From Hydrangea macrophylla (lineage: Eukaryota > Streptophyta > Magnoliopsida > Cornales > Hydrangeaceae), in the NCBI GenBank assembly GCA_033977485.1, contig CM066994.1:24396681-24460680 (forward strand): a DNA stretch of 64,000 nt, given 5' to 3'. The notes beneath the pieces were generated by a model that was given only the letters and a program-made list of their open reading frames with translations, made no database searches and was not told the DNA's origin. Numbering within the stretch: position 1 is the first letter of the stretch; each line of letters opens with the position of its first letter. Shown here piece after piece: positions 32,501 through 41,479 of the stretch. The position numbers were made by a program, and so were the translations under genes.

Positions 32501-33995
32501 CCCCCTCATCCTTCTCATCCAAAAAATAAAGTCCCTGCGTCTCTCTACCACTGCCAATCACCCTCTTCGTGATAAGATCCTGAAAAATACAGTGAGAAGG
32601 GAAAAAGGTTACACAACAATTTAAATCTCGAGTAATACGACTTAATGATAAAAGATTATGAGAGAAACGAGGAACATGCAAAACTGAAGTCAGGGGTAAG
32701 GAAGGAGTGACACGAATAAGACCTTTCCCCGAAACAGAGGAGAAGGTACCGTCGGCAATTCTAACTTTGTCCTGACCTGAACATGGCTTATAATCATAAA
32801 AAAGATTAGAAGAGCGAGACATATGGTCAGAGGCTCCTGAATCAATAATCCAAGGAGAGGAAGAGTGGGAAAGAAAAGCTCTTGCTGGCTCAACTACATT
32901 ACCTGACTGTGCAAAAGACGACGAGGTACTAGTGGCAGACGAGGAAGTGCACCGGGCTAGCAAGTTCCTGAGAGAATCAAGCTCAGTAGAGGACAGAGGG
33001 CTCGGCTCAGAGGCAGGAGCAGTATCACCGGGAGTAGAGTCAGAAGTCTCGGTAACTGCAGAATGATGTGCACGGGCAGCCCCTCCACGGCCAGCAGAAC
33101 GACCCCCACGACCTCCTCGGCCTCCTCCACGACCGCCTCGACTACTAGGGGGACGACCATGAAGAGTCCAGCAATTGGCCCGGGTATGATGGGGCCGATG
33201 ACAATAATCACAAATCACCACAGGTCGATCAGAAGGAACCGTCTGCTGCTGGGTCCCTTCTCTAGGCGGAACAGAGACAAGGGCAGAACGCTCAGTGGAT
33301 GTAGGCGAAAGCATAACAGAACGACGACTCTCCTCGTTCTGTACATAAGCGAAGGCCTCCTGAAGGGGAGGGAGAACATCCATCCCAAGAACCCGACTAC
33401 GAACAGCATCATAATCGGAATGAAGCCCTTGAAGGAATTTGAAGACTCTTTGCTTCTCAAGAAGTTTCCGGTACTCCTCTGCATCAGTGGCACAGACAGG
33501 CTGGAAGGACTGCAGATGATCAACTCTGTCCCAACTAGTAGTAAGGAAGGTATAATATTGGGTGACTGTCATTTCACCCTGCTCGGATCGGTCAATGGAA
33601 CGGATAAGCTCAAACTCTTGAGCATAGTTCCCCCTTCGAGAGAAAGTGGAAGCAACGGTGTCCCAAATAGCCCTAGCCGTCTTCATGCGATAAAAACTCT
33701 CACCAATTTCAGGGACCATGGAATTGATGAGCCAAGACATGATAATGGAGTTCTCAATCTCCCACTTGTCATATCCCGGATCAGTAGTAGAGGGGGCGGT
33801 GATACGCCCGTCAAGATGCCCCATCTTCCCGCGTGCCTTCAGATAAAGTTCTACCGCCTGTGACCATTTCAAGTAGTTTTGGCCATTGAATGGAATGGTA
33901 GTGATTTTTAGATTGGGATCCAAGGGGGTAACCACAGTCTGAACGGTCGGTTTATCAAGGTCCGCCATGTTTTTGTGCCCGAATGGAAAACCCAC
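29562..33995 (-). CDS. Copia gag-pol polyprotein, 1477 codons, single frame
   Basis: The start may be the ATG at 33995 or the internal MADLDKP ten codons later. Order: UBN2-type gag (about 30-240), CCHC-like knuckle CDYCHRPHHTRANC (about 262-275), G/R-rich linker, protease WIIDSGASDHM (about 385), integrase zinc region (WHRRLGH, CDAC), integrase core with DDE intact (HSDVWG about 577, RSDNGGEY, GVAERKN), RT (FDVKNAFLHGD, YVDDIVLTGDD about 1160) and RNase H (TDADWAGS, CDNKAA about 1399). One oddity: relatives read SSAEAEYRAMAQ but here it is SSAEAKFRAMAQ. Lys1367 therefore replaces a Glu that aligns with a metal-binding acid of RNase H. If that alignment is right, the copy would be unable to complete reverse transcription on its own despite its open frame. 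Confidence 0.93.
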   Translation of the reverse strand: MGFPFGHKNMADLDKPTVQTVVTPLDPNLKITTIPFNGQNYLKWSQAVELYLKARGKMGHLDGRITAPSTTDPGYDKWEIENSIIMSWLINSMVPEIGESFYRMKTARAIWDTVASTFSRRGNYAQEFELIRSIDRSEQGEMTVTQYYTFLTTSWDRVDHLQSFQPVCATDAEEYRKLLEKQRVFKFLQGLHSDYDAVRSRVLGMDVLPPLQEAFAYVQNEESRRSVMLSPTSTERSALVSVPPREGTQQQTVPSDRPVVICDYCHRPHHTRANCWTLHGRPPSSRGGRGGGRGGRGGRSAGRGGAARAHHSAVTETSDSTPGDTAPASEPSPLSSTELDSLRNLLARCTSSSATSTSSSFAQSGNVVEPARAFLSHSSSPWIIDSGASDHMSRSSNLFYDYKPCSGQDKVRIADGTFSSVSGKGLIRVTPSLPLTSVLHVPRFSHNLLSLSRITRDLNCCVTFFPSHCIFQDLITKRVIGSGRETQGLYFLDEKDEGEKLANNTVVLKNSTEDLMLWHRRLGHPSFSLLKFMFPSLVANYETSNSKFFCDACELGKHFKATYAPSNTRSSVPFALIHSDVWGPSRTASLKGHRWFVSFIDDCSRTTWLYMMKEKREVFSIFQNFHQMVCTQFGAVVKVFRSDNGGEYIDSGLSKFFCAHGIVHQTSCTDTPQQNGVAERKNRHLLDVARSLLFQVQAPRSYWGEAVLTAAYLINRLPTQVLNKQTPLEVLSHSSLSSSIPSRVFGCVCFVHNHSPNRGKLDPRAIKCVFVGYSPTQKGYKCYHPPSRKWFVTMDVTFRESQSYFIDSTVPLQGESRCEGLPVSPMMIELETGRVEGEKPEMEKAEPVERERGEPEEGEGVVEEPRESELRVYSRGTWSKRRVRETPESNTGPISPLPLPFPLSDGDSGNSSDTPSLDLNDLDVPIAVRKGVRSCTQHPISNFVSYSHLSPSYKAFLSKISSVSIPNHVQEALADSKWKHAMTEEMKALRKTGTWELTKLPEGKKTVGCKWVYTVKHRADGSIERYKARLVAKGFTQTYGVDYEETFAPVAKMNSIRILLSLAANRDWPLRQFDVKNAFLHGDLEEEVYMDIPSGFEDSKTDGKVCRLKKSLYGLKQSPRAWFERFTRAMLLFGYRQSNADHTLFIKHSSKGKTTALIVYVDDIVLTGDDLEEMERLKKQLASEFEIKDLGVLKFFLGIELARSKHGIFISQRKYVLDLLKETGMLGSKACDTPMEQNQKLGDDSSGELVDRGSYQRLVGKLIYLSHTRPDIAFAVSVVSQFMHSPRESHQEAVFRILRYLKSAPGKGLHFMRHDHLMVEAYTDADWAGSITDRRSTSGYCTFVGGNLVTWRSKKQNVVARSSAEAKFRAMAQGICELLWIKSLLKDLKIELTDSMKLYCDNKAAISIAHNPVQHDRTKHVEIDRHFIKENINSGTICVPFVKTCDQVADVLTKAVGSRPFQTILDKLGMRDIFVPA

Positions 33996-34169
33996 ACAAT
34001 ATGAAGGAAGACGAAGGAGATGGGTACGAAGAAATCAACAAAATTGCTTCAAGGGTCCATTAAGGGACCAACACTACACCAAACAAGTATCACCAATCAA
34101 AATAGTAGCCTTGGAATGGTGTCTTGAAACAAAAACAGAGGAAAAGAGGTTTTAGGGTTAGGAAATTAG

Positions 34170-34396
34170 GCCAGAGTGTTTCGGCGCAGCCTATGGAAGA
34201 ACACCCAAGCTTCGGCGCAGCCTGTGGAGGTCTGCTGGGCTGCGGCGCAGCTTGGGGTGGTGGTGTGAGCTGCGGCGCAGCCTGTGGTGGTGGTCTGAGT
34301 TGCGGCGAGGCTTGTGGTGGTGGTGTAGGTTCCGGCGCAGCTTGTGGTGGTGGTGGAGTGGTGGTTTGTTTGATTAGGGTTAGGGTTTTGAGCTAG
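34170..34396 (-). repeat. 30-bp tandem repeats in the copia 5' leader
   Basis: About six units of 30 bp, plus-strand TGCGGCGCAGCCTGTGGTGG then TGGTCTGAGT, from about 34178 to 34365. They are non-coding and lie between the PBS and the gag start. They share ACC-rich and CGGCGCA elements with the two other copia leaders in the window. Confidence 0.8.
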
Positions 34397-34690
34397 GCTC
34401 TGATACCATGTCAAGTGTAAGATAAAATGATAGTGAAAAGCTTAGGTTACTAACCTTGGTTAGAACCTTTTATATTAAGAAGAAAGACAAATATTACAAG
34501 TAGGTCCTTGGACATACAACAAAATACAAAACATAACAACTAAGAAGAATAACTAACAAATAACTCTAACAGATGAACCCAATGCTCCGCAACTTCTGTA
34601 GCAAATAACTCGCACTCCATAATGTTTCTGTGATTCTACCTCCATCTCTACCCTTCTTTCAGTTTCTTTCTCGCATTACATAAAAAAAAA

Positions 34691-34692
34691 AA

Positions 34693-34731
<39 letters not shown>
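34691..34731. repeat. Poly-A / (AAT)n microsatellite
   Basis: A run of A followed by about 12 AAT trinucleotides inside duplication copy 2. Confidence 0.9.
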
Positions 34732-35016
34732 TTCTAAATTTACACATGTATCAAAAAAAGAGCCACATACAAAACGGAGCATTACACCTAGACCTCTAAG
34801 AATAAGTACATGCACGTAAATATGAGAGACATAACAACTAAAAACGGATAAAGAGAATACAATAACAAACACAACGAAGGAAACAAGTAGAAACTTGTAA
34901 CAGATAACATAAAATTAGGCAGATAAAAGTTAGTTGAATGCAAATTGTGCACAGGAACTATGAATCGACTTCAGATTCAACCCAATAGGTCAAGAATCGC
35001 AAGTAATGATGTCAGC

Positions 35017-35334
35017 CTAAGAACCACTACTGCGGCATTTTTGGTGAGGCGCGTGCACTTAGTGTGTATGGAGTGCAGACGCGGCTTTAGTGCGCCTTTA
35101 GTGCGTGTCGCCTCCATTGGAGTTCTTGGTGAAGTTTGAGTGCGGCTGGAGTGTGGCCACAAGTGCAGCTGGAGTGCGGCGTAGTTCCAGATTAAAAAAA
35201 AAAAAAAAGAAGTACTCGATGCATACCTCGAGTCGTCTTCTTCTACTTCTTCTTTCTTTCTTTCTTCTTCTTCTTTTTCTTCTTCTTCTTCTTCTTCTTC
35301 TTCTTCTTCTTCTTCTTCCTCGATGCCTCCTCTG

Positions 35335-35365
<31 letters not shown>

Positions 35366-35800
35366 GCGGCTATAGAAGAAATAAGAGACTGAACCCTAGA
35401 ATTTTTAATCTGTTTATGTATACATATAACATATATCGTTTATGTTTATTAATATTATGAATAGACCCCTTAAGTTTTTACAAATATTAAAACCCATCTT
35501 TTATGTTTATTAATATTATGAATGGACCCCTTAAGTTTTTACAAACATTAAACTATTTACATTTTATACCACTTGTAATTATTTGAAAATAGCACTAGTA
35601 AATGCTATCCTAAAAATAAAATAAAAAATAATAAAAAATAAATAAATAAAAAAAAACAAAGAAAAACAACTATATGAATGTGACATAAAAAACATTTTTA
35701 ATATTTTACATAAGTACCCCTGCCGCACTCGCATTGGTGATTTTGGGAAAATTGTCGAACTCTCCGCACTCGCGTCCCGCATCCGCACTGGTGCTTCCTA
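35017..35800. mobile_element. 784-bp insertion with 9-bp TSD, non-autonomous
   Basis: GATGTCAGC occurs at 35008-35016 and 35801-35809. Copy 1 of the duplication has it once (GATGTCAGCATCC near 9820), so the empty site is visible. The ends are imperfectly inverted: TAAGAACCACTACTGCGG and the complement of CCGCACTGGTGCTTCCTA. The interior holds GTGCGGC-type repeats, poly-A, (CTT)n at 35235-35320, (CT)n at 35337-35362 and no protein. The 9-bp TSD suggests a Mutator-type element. Confidence 0.8.
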
Positions 35801-36396
35801 GATGTCAGCATCCAAGATCACACGTTGAAAAAAAAAACTAGTTATCCACGAAGCAGAGAATTGAGTCCCTATTAAGGCTTTGTTTGGTTCTTGGATTTAG
35901 TACGGGGAAATAAAAGAAAACACCGAGGAAAACTTTCCCTAGTTCGGTGAATAAGGAAAACAAGGAGGACAATAGGAAAGAAAAGAGAATAAGTCAAATG
36001 TTGTGAGTCATTTCCGTCCCTTCATTCATATTTTACAATTTATACTTCAGAAATTTTAAACTTTTAATGTTATTTAAGCATGAAGCACAACACAAGGTAA
36101 AACATAAGGGAACTAGTTTTCCTTTCTGTTTTCCTTTCTCTTTCCTCTTCCTCACGATAATGATTGCACTACACTTAATGAAGTTGCAAAAAATAAAATA
36201 AATAAGAAAAGTGAGATTAGGCAGGATGTATCTTAAATCTTGAACCACTATGCAGCTTGTGCAATAAAAGTTGCTATTGTTTGTGTTCTTTGAGCAAAAA
36301 TATAATGAACCAACAAGTCAATTATTGCATGAAAAGGATTCAAAATTCTAGGCCACTTACACATTTGATTTGGAAGCGACTAAGAGACTTCGAGTA

Positions 36397-37420
36397 TACA
36401 GGACCTTACAAGTCGTCGCCATTTTCTTTTCCCTCAATCTCTTGTCTAAAGTAGACACTTTTAGCCTTCTCAAGTTCCTCTGGCATAAGGCGTCTAGCTT
36501 TGATCTCCTTGCACAACTTTGCAACCGATTCGTCTCCATCACAAAGCTCAGATAAGATACCCAGATCAACAGCCGTATATCTTTCTAACATCTCGTTTAA
36601 GATCAGGATAGCTCCATCAAAATCCTCATTCTTACTAAATGTGGATATCAATATCTTATAAGTATGTTCATTTGGATGACCACCACATATCTTGCTTTTA
36701 CATAACTGAAAAGCCCGTTCAGAGTTCTTCCACATGCATTGCCCCTTACTAAGCACAGAAAAAGTTCATGAGTTGGGTACTAAGTTGTCCTTATCAAATT
36801 TTTTAACCAGATAACCAGCTTTCTTGACCCTCAATAAATGCATTATAAGGCCCTATATCAGACTTAATTCCATTTCTTAACACCTCCTTGTGAAGCCGAC
36901 CTCACATGTGTTATATGTCACAGTATTAGGAGAAAAATTCTTACTTTCATCTCAATGAAAAGCTTATTTGCTTCATTTAATTTACCTTCTTGGCAGAACC
37001 TGTGTATAAGTGTGTTGAATTTAAATTTTAACATCATTTGGGTGGCATCCTTTCTTTTCCATTAGAGTCTTGAGCATCAAAGCAACACTCAAAAAGCCTC
37101 ACTGTCCACTAATCAAAGTATTGTAAGACAATGGTAGGGCCCAAACCTAGACTCTCCATCTCTCTGAACACATCAACAACATAGCTTCCCTGAATTACCA
37201 AAGGGCACTGATATCCATGCTGAGAGTATGGACAGTTGGTAAGATCCGAGAAAGCCTCACTTCCTTATAAAATGCCAATGCAATGTCTACTCAATTTAGA
37301 TTAATTAACGAACTCATAAACACATTGCAAGATTCAATAGTCTGGACAAACCCACAATCCCTCAGCCACAGAAAGTGATGGTGGCAATCCTGAACTACAT
37401 CATATGCGCATAAGTTTTAA
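36397..37420 (-). pseudogene. Pentatricopeptide-repeat (PPR) protein pseudogene, 3' part
   Basis: The last 117 codons are open from 36756 to the stop at 36406 and contain PPR helices (AFQLCKSKICGGHPNEHTYK, ILISTFSKNEDFDGAI) and a charged tail. Upstream (37400-36760) PPR-like segments such as VVDVFREMESLGLGPTIV and SYNTLISG are found only by changing frame, with stops between. PPR proteins bind organellar RNA; this copy has lost its N-terminal part. The neighbouring duplication block ends just before it. Confidence 0.7.
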
Positions 37421-37429
37421 AGAGGGAGT

Positions 37430-40020
37430 AAAAAACAAGAGGTGATCACGTATTCGTTATGTATTAAGTATGGCTTCAAAGAGCTTAGAAGGAAAATCTC
37501 ACGAACTCGATTCAGTGAGTTTTCTCAAAATTGATTCCACAGATTTAAACTTACGGTTCTTGGTGAGAATATGAAGGTAAAAATCCCAGAAATTTGAGTT
37601 ATGAGTTAGGGGCATTTTGTTCATTTCACATGTCTACCTCGGGTTTGTTTGGGAAGTGATTTTATGTTAGTAGGCTTAAGGAGTGTTTGGTTATGACCTA
37701 ACAAAAGTCTACTGTAGTTATATATTTATAGCATGATATATGCGTATATATGTGTATTGTGGGGCCCACATGCTATTTATAGTAATAGCCCACAATTCCT
37801 CTGGCTTCTACCTCTCTTTTCCCTTCTCTTTACTCGTCCTTTTCACCACCTTTTGCTGAGAAATTCTGCAGCCCACAACCCCCTAAGTTTCTGCCAATTG
37901 CATCCCTTTCCTTCTTTCTTTCCCCCTATCACCTCACCTTCTCCTATCCAATCTTCAGTCCGTCCTTCTTTTCACACATAAACACATACTTTTACACACA
38001 CAAAATCCCAGGACAAGCATATCCCTCTATATCTTCTTCTACTTCTCATTTCTGTCACTTATGTTACCTACAACACTTAGAAAAATTCGGCAAATTTTTG
38101 GAGACACGAGAGTTCAACACTTCAAGCTCATTTTCCACCCCCTTCCCCTCATTTTTAGCCCAAGCTCAAAGGAGAGAAGTTGTTCCTCTCTTCAAGCTCA
38201 ACACTTTGGTACTTTCTTTTCTCTATTGGAGTTGTGGTTTGTTAGTATTTGTTCAAATACTGGGTAGGATTCTATATTATAGAAGTATACTATACTCACT
38301 ATGTTTGTGGTTGATTTCAATGATTTGTGTTAAGGGGGATGACATACGCTTGCTTACTATAAATTCCTTGTTAATCTCCTTGACCAATACTTGTTTATTT
38401 GGGAATATGAAAACATGTCTAAATGTTTTGTTATTCAAAAAGAATGCCTACCAAATTTCAAATATGAGATGTTATGCTAAAATTCATGTCTGAGACTTTC
38501 ATGTCTCGAGTTATGTCCATCACTCATGAAGCATAGAATCGATGGCATGAAGCCTTACGACTAATTATACTTTTAAAAGACTAAGAATTGTTGAAAACCT
38601 CCTACATTGGGGTAAAAAGATGAAGTAGATAAAAATCCGGATATGGGTGTGAGTGAGGATACATAGGAACTCCAATCTTGGCCTAGCCAGCCATGGGTTA
38701 CTTTAAATCCAATTGGACCATAATCCGGTGTTGAGAGTGAGAGCGTTTTGAGATTTTGGATTATGTATTGGATAGCCTTAGTGAGTCCTGTATTTCATAC
38801 CTTGCGGCTCTTGTATTTATGCCATGGAGGAAATTCACATGCACCACATCTCATTTCATGAAGTTGGTGATTACAGTACATTTTTATAATGTAGTTCCAA
38901 CGGGCAGTTGAGACTATAAACCCTCAAACCATTTTTCAGGTGAAAATGATATAGGAAAAGCACCGATATAGTCGGCTTTTGAAGTTGGACTTCGAAGACC
39001 CCGCCTGTGGGGATTTCATTTCATGTTATACTTTTGCTTTGGTTAGGTTAGGAAGCATATTTTGTCTACTTTAGAACTCTAGAGAGTTTTTGGAGTGTGA
39101 GGACTCAAATACTTTCGTTTTGGGGGCTAAATGTTGTAATCGAAATCCTCTAATGCTTGATTTGGAATGTTCAGAACATGTTTACTTCGATATCCATGTA
39201 CTACTAGTTTGTTTTAGAAGTTGGAATTACGTTTTGAAACTTATAGTTCTTATGACGACCAAGTCTCACTTCAATACAAGCTTATGCCCAAATTTACATG
39301 TAAGAAACTCTAACTTTAGCACTTACTCTTACTTGTGTGTCCTATCAAATATTAAGGCAAGTTTTACCATTTCAAATGTCAAGATTAAAGTTGTTTTCAA
39401 AGGAGAAACTTTGTTTTGCATAGAAAAGGTCCTCATTCAAACTTTTAAAATATTTGGATTTCAGCCATGTATCGAAACTCGAAAGCTGGAAGTTTTGACA
39501 GAAATTTCAACAGGAAAAACCATTTTTTCCCCAGCTGGTAGATGGGCCGGTTGACCTGCACATTGGGTGCATCGAATGGGCCGACCGGCAGAATGCTTGT
39601 TTGTGCCGATAGCTTGTGCCAGACCTCATTTCTAAGCACTCAGTTTTCTCAAAACCTTAATTTCATTTCATGTCATTTAAGTAAATATCTTTTAATTCAA
39701 GACATTAAATCCATTTAACTCGTAATTCGAAATAATTATAGTTGTACCTATTTGACCCGTTTGGTCAGCACTGGGTCAACTGTTGATTTTTTTTTTTTTT
39801 TTTAACTTACCCGGGGTCAAACCTTACATTACTTGCTATTACTAAATTACACTTCCAAATTAGTGGATGTCCTTTTACCACCTAAGTCTCTTTCCCCTCT
39901 TTCTCTTCTTCTTTCTCCTTCTCTTTCCCAATCTTTCTATCTTCTTAACTCGCTCTCAGGTAATGGGATTCAGGGCCCGACAACGAAGAATTATGGAATG
40001 GGTATGCAAATTGGGTTTTT
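37430..40020. other. No supportable gene; probable decayed LTR material
   Basis: 37733-38270 has pyrimidine-rich stretches but no recognisable protein. The part 38560-39660 has the texture of a plant gypsy LTR (GCTGGTAGATGGGCCGG ... GGGCCGACCGGCAG), but no termini, PBS or TSD are visible. A 21-base T run lies near 39790. Confidence 0.35.
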
Positions 40021-40168
40021 TGGAACTCAACCCAATTGAAGAATTCTAAGCGAAGAACATGGTCCCTAATTTATCAAGCTTGGCCTAATCAGAATGAACT
40101 AGGTGGGGCTGTTGAGGAATTGTTCTATGGAGTATTGGAATTGGATTCCAATTACTACTTTCTTTTTA

Positions 40169-40462
40169 GGGTAAATTGCATTTTGCACCCTCAAACTATA
40201 CCATGTTTTGCACTTTGGTCCTTAAACTATTATTTTTCACTTTTTGGTCCCTCAACTATCATTTTGTGACAGTTTGCCCCCTTCCTCACTTTTAGCGTCC
40301 CTTTTGGTGCCACTGAAATGTGACTTTTTTCGTCACTAAAAGTGAGGGAGGGGGCAAACTACCACAAAATGATAGTTGAGGGACCAAAATGCGAAAAATG
40401 ATAGTTTAGGGACCAAAGTACAAAACATGGTATAATTTGAGGGTGCAAAATGCAATTTACCC
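40169..40462. mobile_element. 294-bp hairpin MITE with 9-bp TSD
   Basis: The arms are about 130 bp (GGGTAAATTGCATTTTGCAC at the left and its near-perfect complement at the right; both contain TTTGGTCC and CAACTATCATTTTGTG). TTCTTTTTA is repeated at 40160-40168 and 40463-40471. It shares the terminal GGGTAAATT with 53129-54340. Confidence 0.92.
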
Positions 40463-40664
40463 TTCTTTTTAAATTCCCAGAAACTATACGTTGAACCGGA
40501 TTAGGGTTTTTTCACACACAAATCAACAAAATTGCAAGTAATTCATAATTTTTACTAAACAACCTAGAAATCAAAATAGTTCTGTTTGTTATTAAGAATT
40601 AGAAAGCAGAGCAATCAGTTTGTTCTGAACTAATAATCAAAAAAAGGAGAGAAACAGGCTAACC

Positions 40665-40850
40665 TTTGTTGGAGAGCCTTCACTGTTTGAGGTCCATCGC
40701 GTTCACTGAAGCTGCCGGAAAAACCTCCCATCCCAGTGTCCTCCTTTCTTTGGTTGATAGAGTTTTGGTGATGAGTGGCTCCATGTGCATATTATATATA
40801 CCAAATAAAACAGTATGTTATGTTTTTTTTTTTTTGCTCAGAAAGAATGT
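40665..40850 (+). pseudogene. Possible P450 3'-end / 3' UTR relic
   Basis: TGAAGCTGCCGGAAAAAC, CCAGTGTCCTCCTTTCTTTG and TTTTGGTGATG, followed by ACCAAATAAAA, align in order with 60815-60945, which follows the P450 heme region there. Only about 150 bp are comparable, so this rests on that one alignment. Confidence 0.4.
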
Positions 40851-40959
40851 TGTTATGTACTTGTCTGATGTCTCTATCTATGGCGAAGACTTCAATACAT
40901 CCTATACAACCAATACAACCAAACCATGTACTCAAATGTTTTGTAATCTTATAATAAAA

Positions 40960-41158
40960 AGTAATGCTATAAACACAACACAAAGCACAATACAAAGTAT
41001 AACATGTCTTTAAATGTTTTGTATTCTGTGCATCTTATATTCGGTGTTGTTTGAATTTTTCACATTTTTCTATGCTCCACTTACACAACACATGGTTCAG
41101 ACATTTAAAACCTTATTATGTTTTATATTGTGTAATGTGTTGTGTCTCTAGCATTACT
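40960..41158. mobile_element. About 200-bp MITE
   Basis: AGTAATGCTATAAACACAAC at the left and GTTGTGTCTCTAGCATTACT at the right are inverted with two mismatches. I could not find a convincing TSD. Confidence 0.6.
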
Positions 41159-41479
41159 CTATCACAAATATTTATTACAATATAAGAAAAAAATGTTGTA
41201 CCTTTTAAAGAAATGTTTCTATCTCGTGAGATATTTTGATATTATTGTAGTTTTATAAGAAATATTAGTATAAAAAAATGTTACTTTTAAAAAAAGTGTA
41301 TGTACCAAATCAAAATTATTTGTGTTTTAATCGTTTAGTAAGAAATATTTACACTTATGGTAAGAGAGCTTTATACGCATGATAAGGAATATTTGTACTT
41401 GTGATCTTTTGTAAGTGTGGTAAGAAACTTCTGTATCCGTGTCAAGTGATTTGGATTTATCATACAACTAAACCACTAA

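Larger units (their letters stand above)
29392..34571 (-). mobile_element. Intact-looking Ty1/copia element, 5180 bp
   Basis: Two 163-bp LTRs (29392-29554, 34409-34571) read identical base for base and are flanked by GATGA (29387-29391, 34572-34576). On the minus strand the PBS TGGTATCAGAGC (34408-34397) abuts the 5' LTR, and the PPT TTGAGGGGGAG lies against the 3' LTR. One uninterrupted gag-pol frame fills the interior. Identical LTRs imply recent insertion. The paralogous site at about 7440 is empty, which confirms the insertion point. Confidence 0.95.
29110..36350. repeat. Segmental duplication, copy 2 (partner 7140-10160)
   Basis: The flanks of the copia element at 29392-34571 are collinear with copy 1, and the sequence left of 29391 joins that right of 34577 when the element and one TSD are removed. 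The block ends near 36345 (AAAAGGATTCAAAATTC), beyond which copy 1 continues toward the P450 and copy 2 enters a PPR pseudogene. Confidence 0.75.

Noticed and set aside
33063..33863. 266-codon plus-strand open frame
   Set aside because: It is the antisense shadow of the intact copia gag region.
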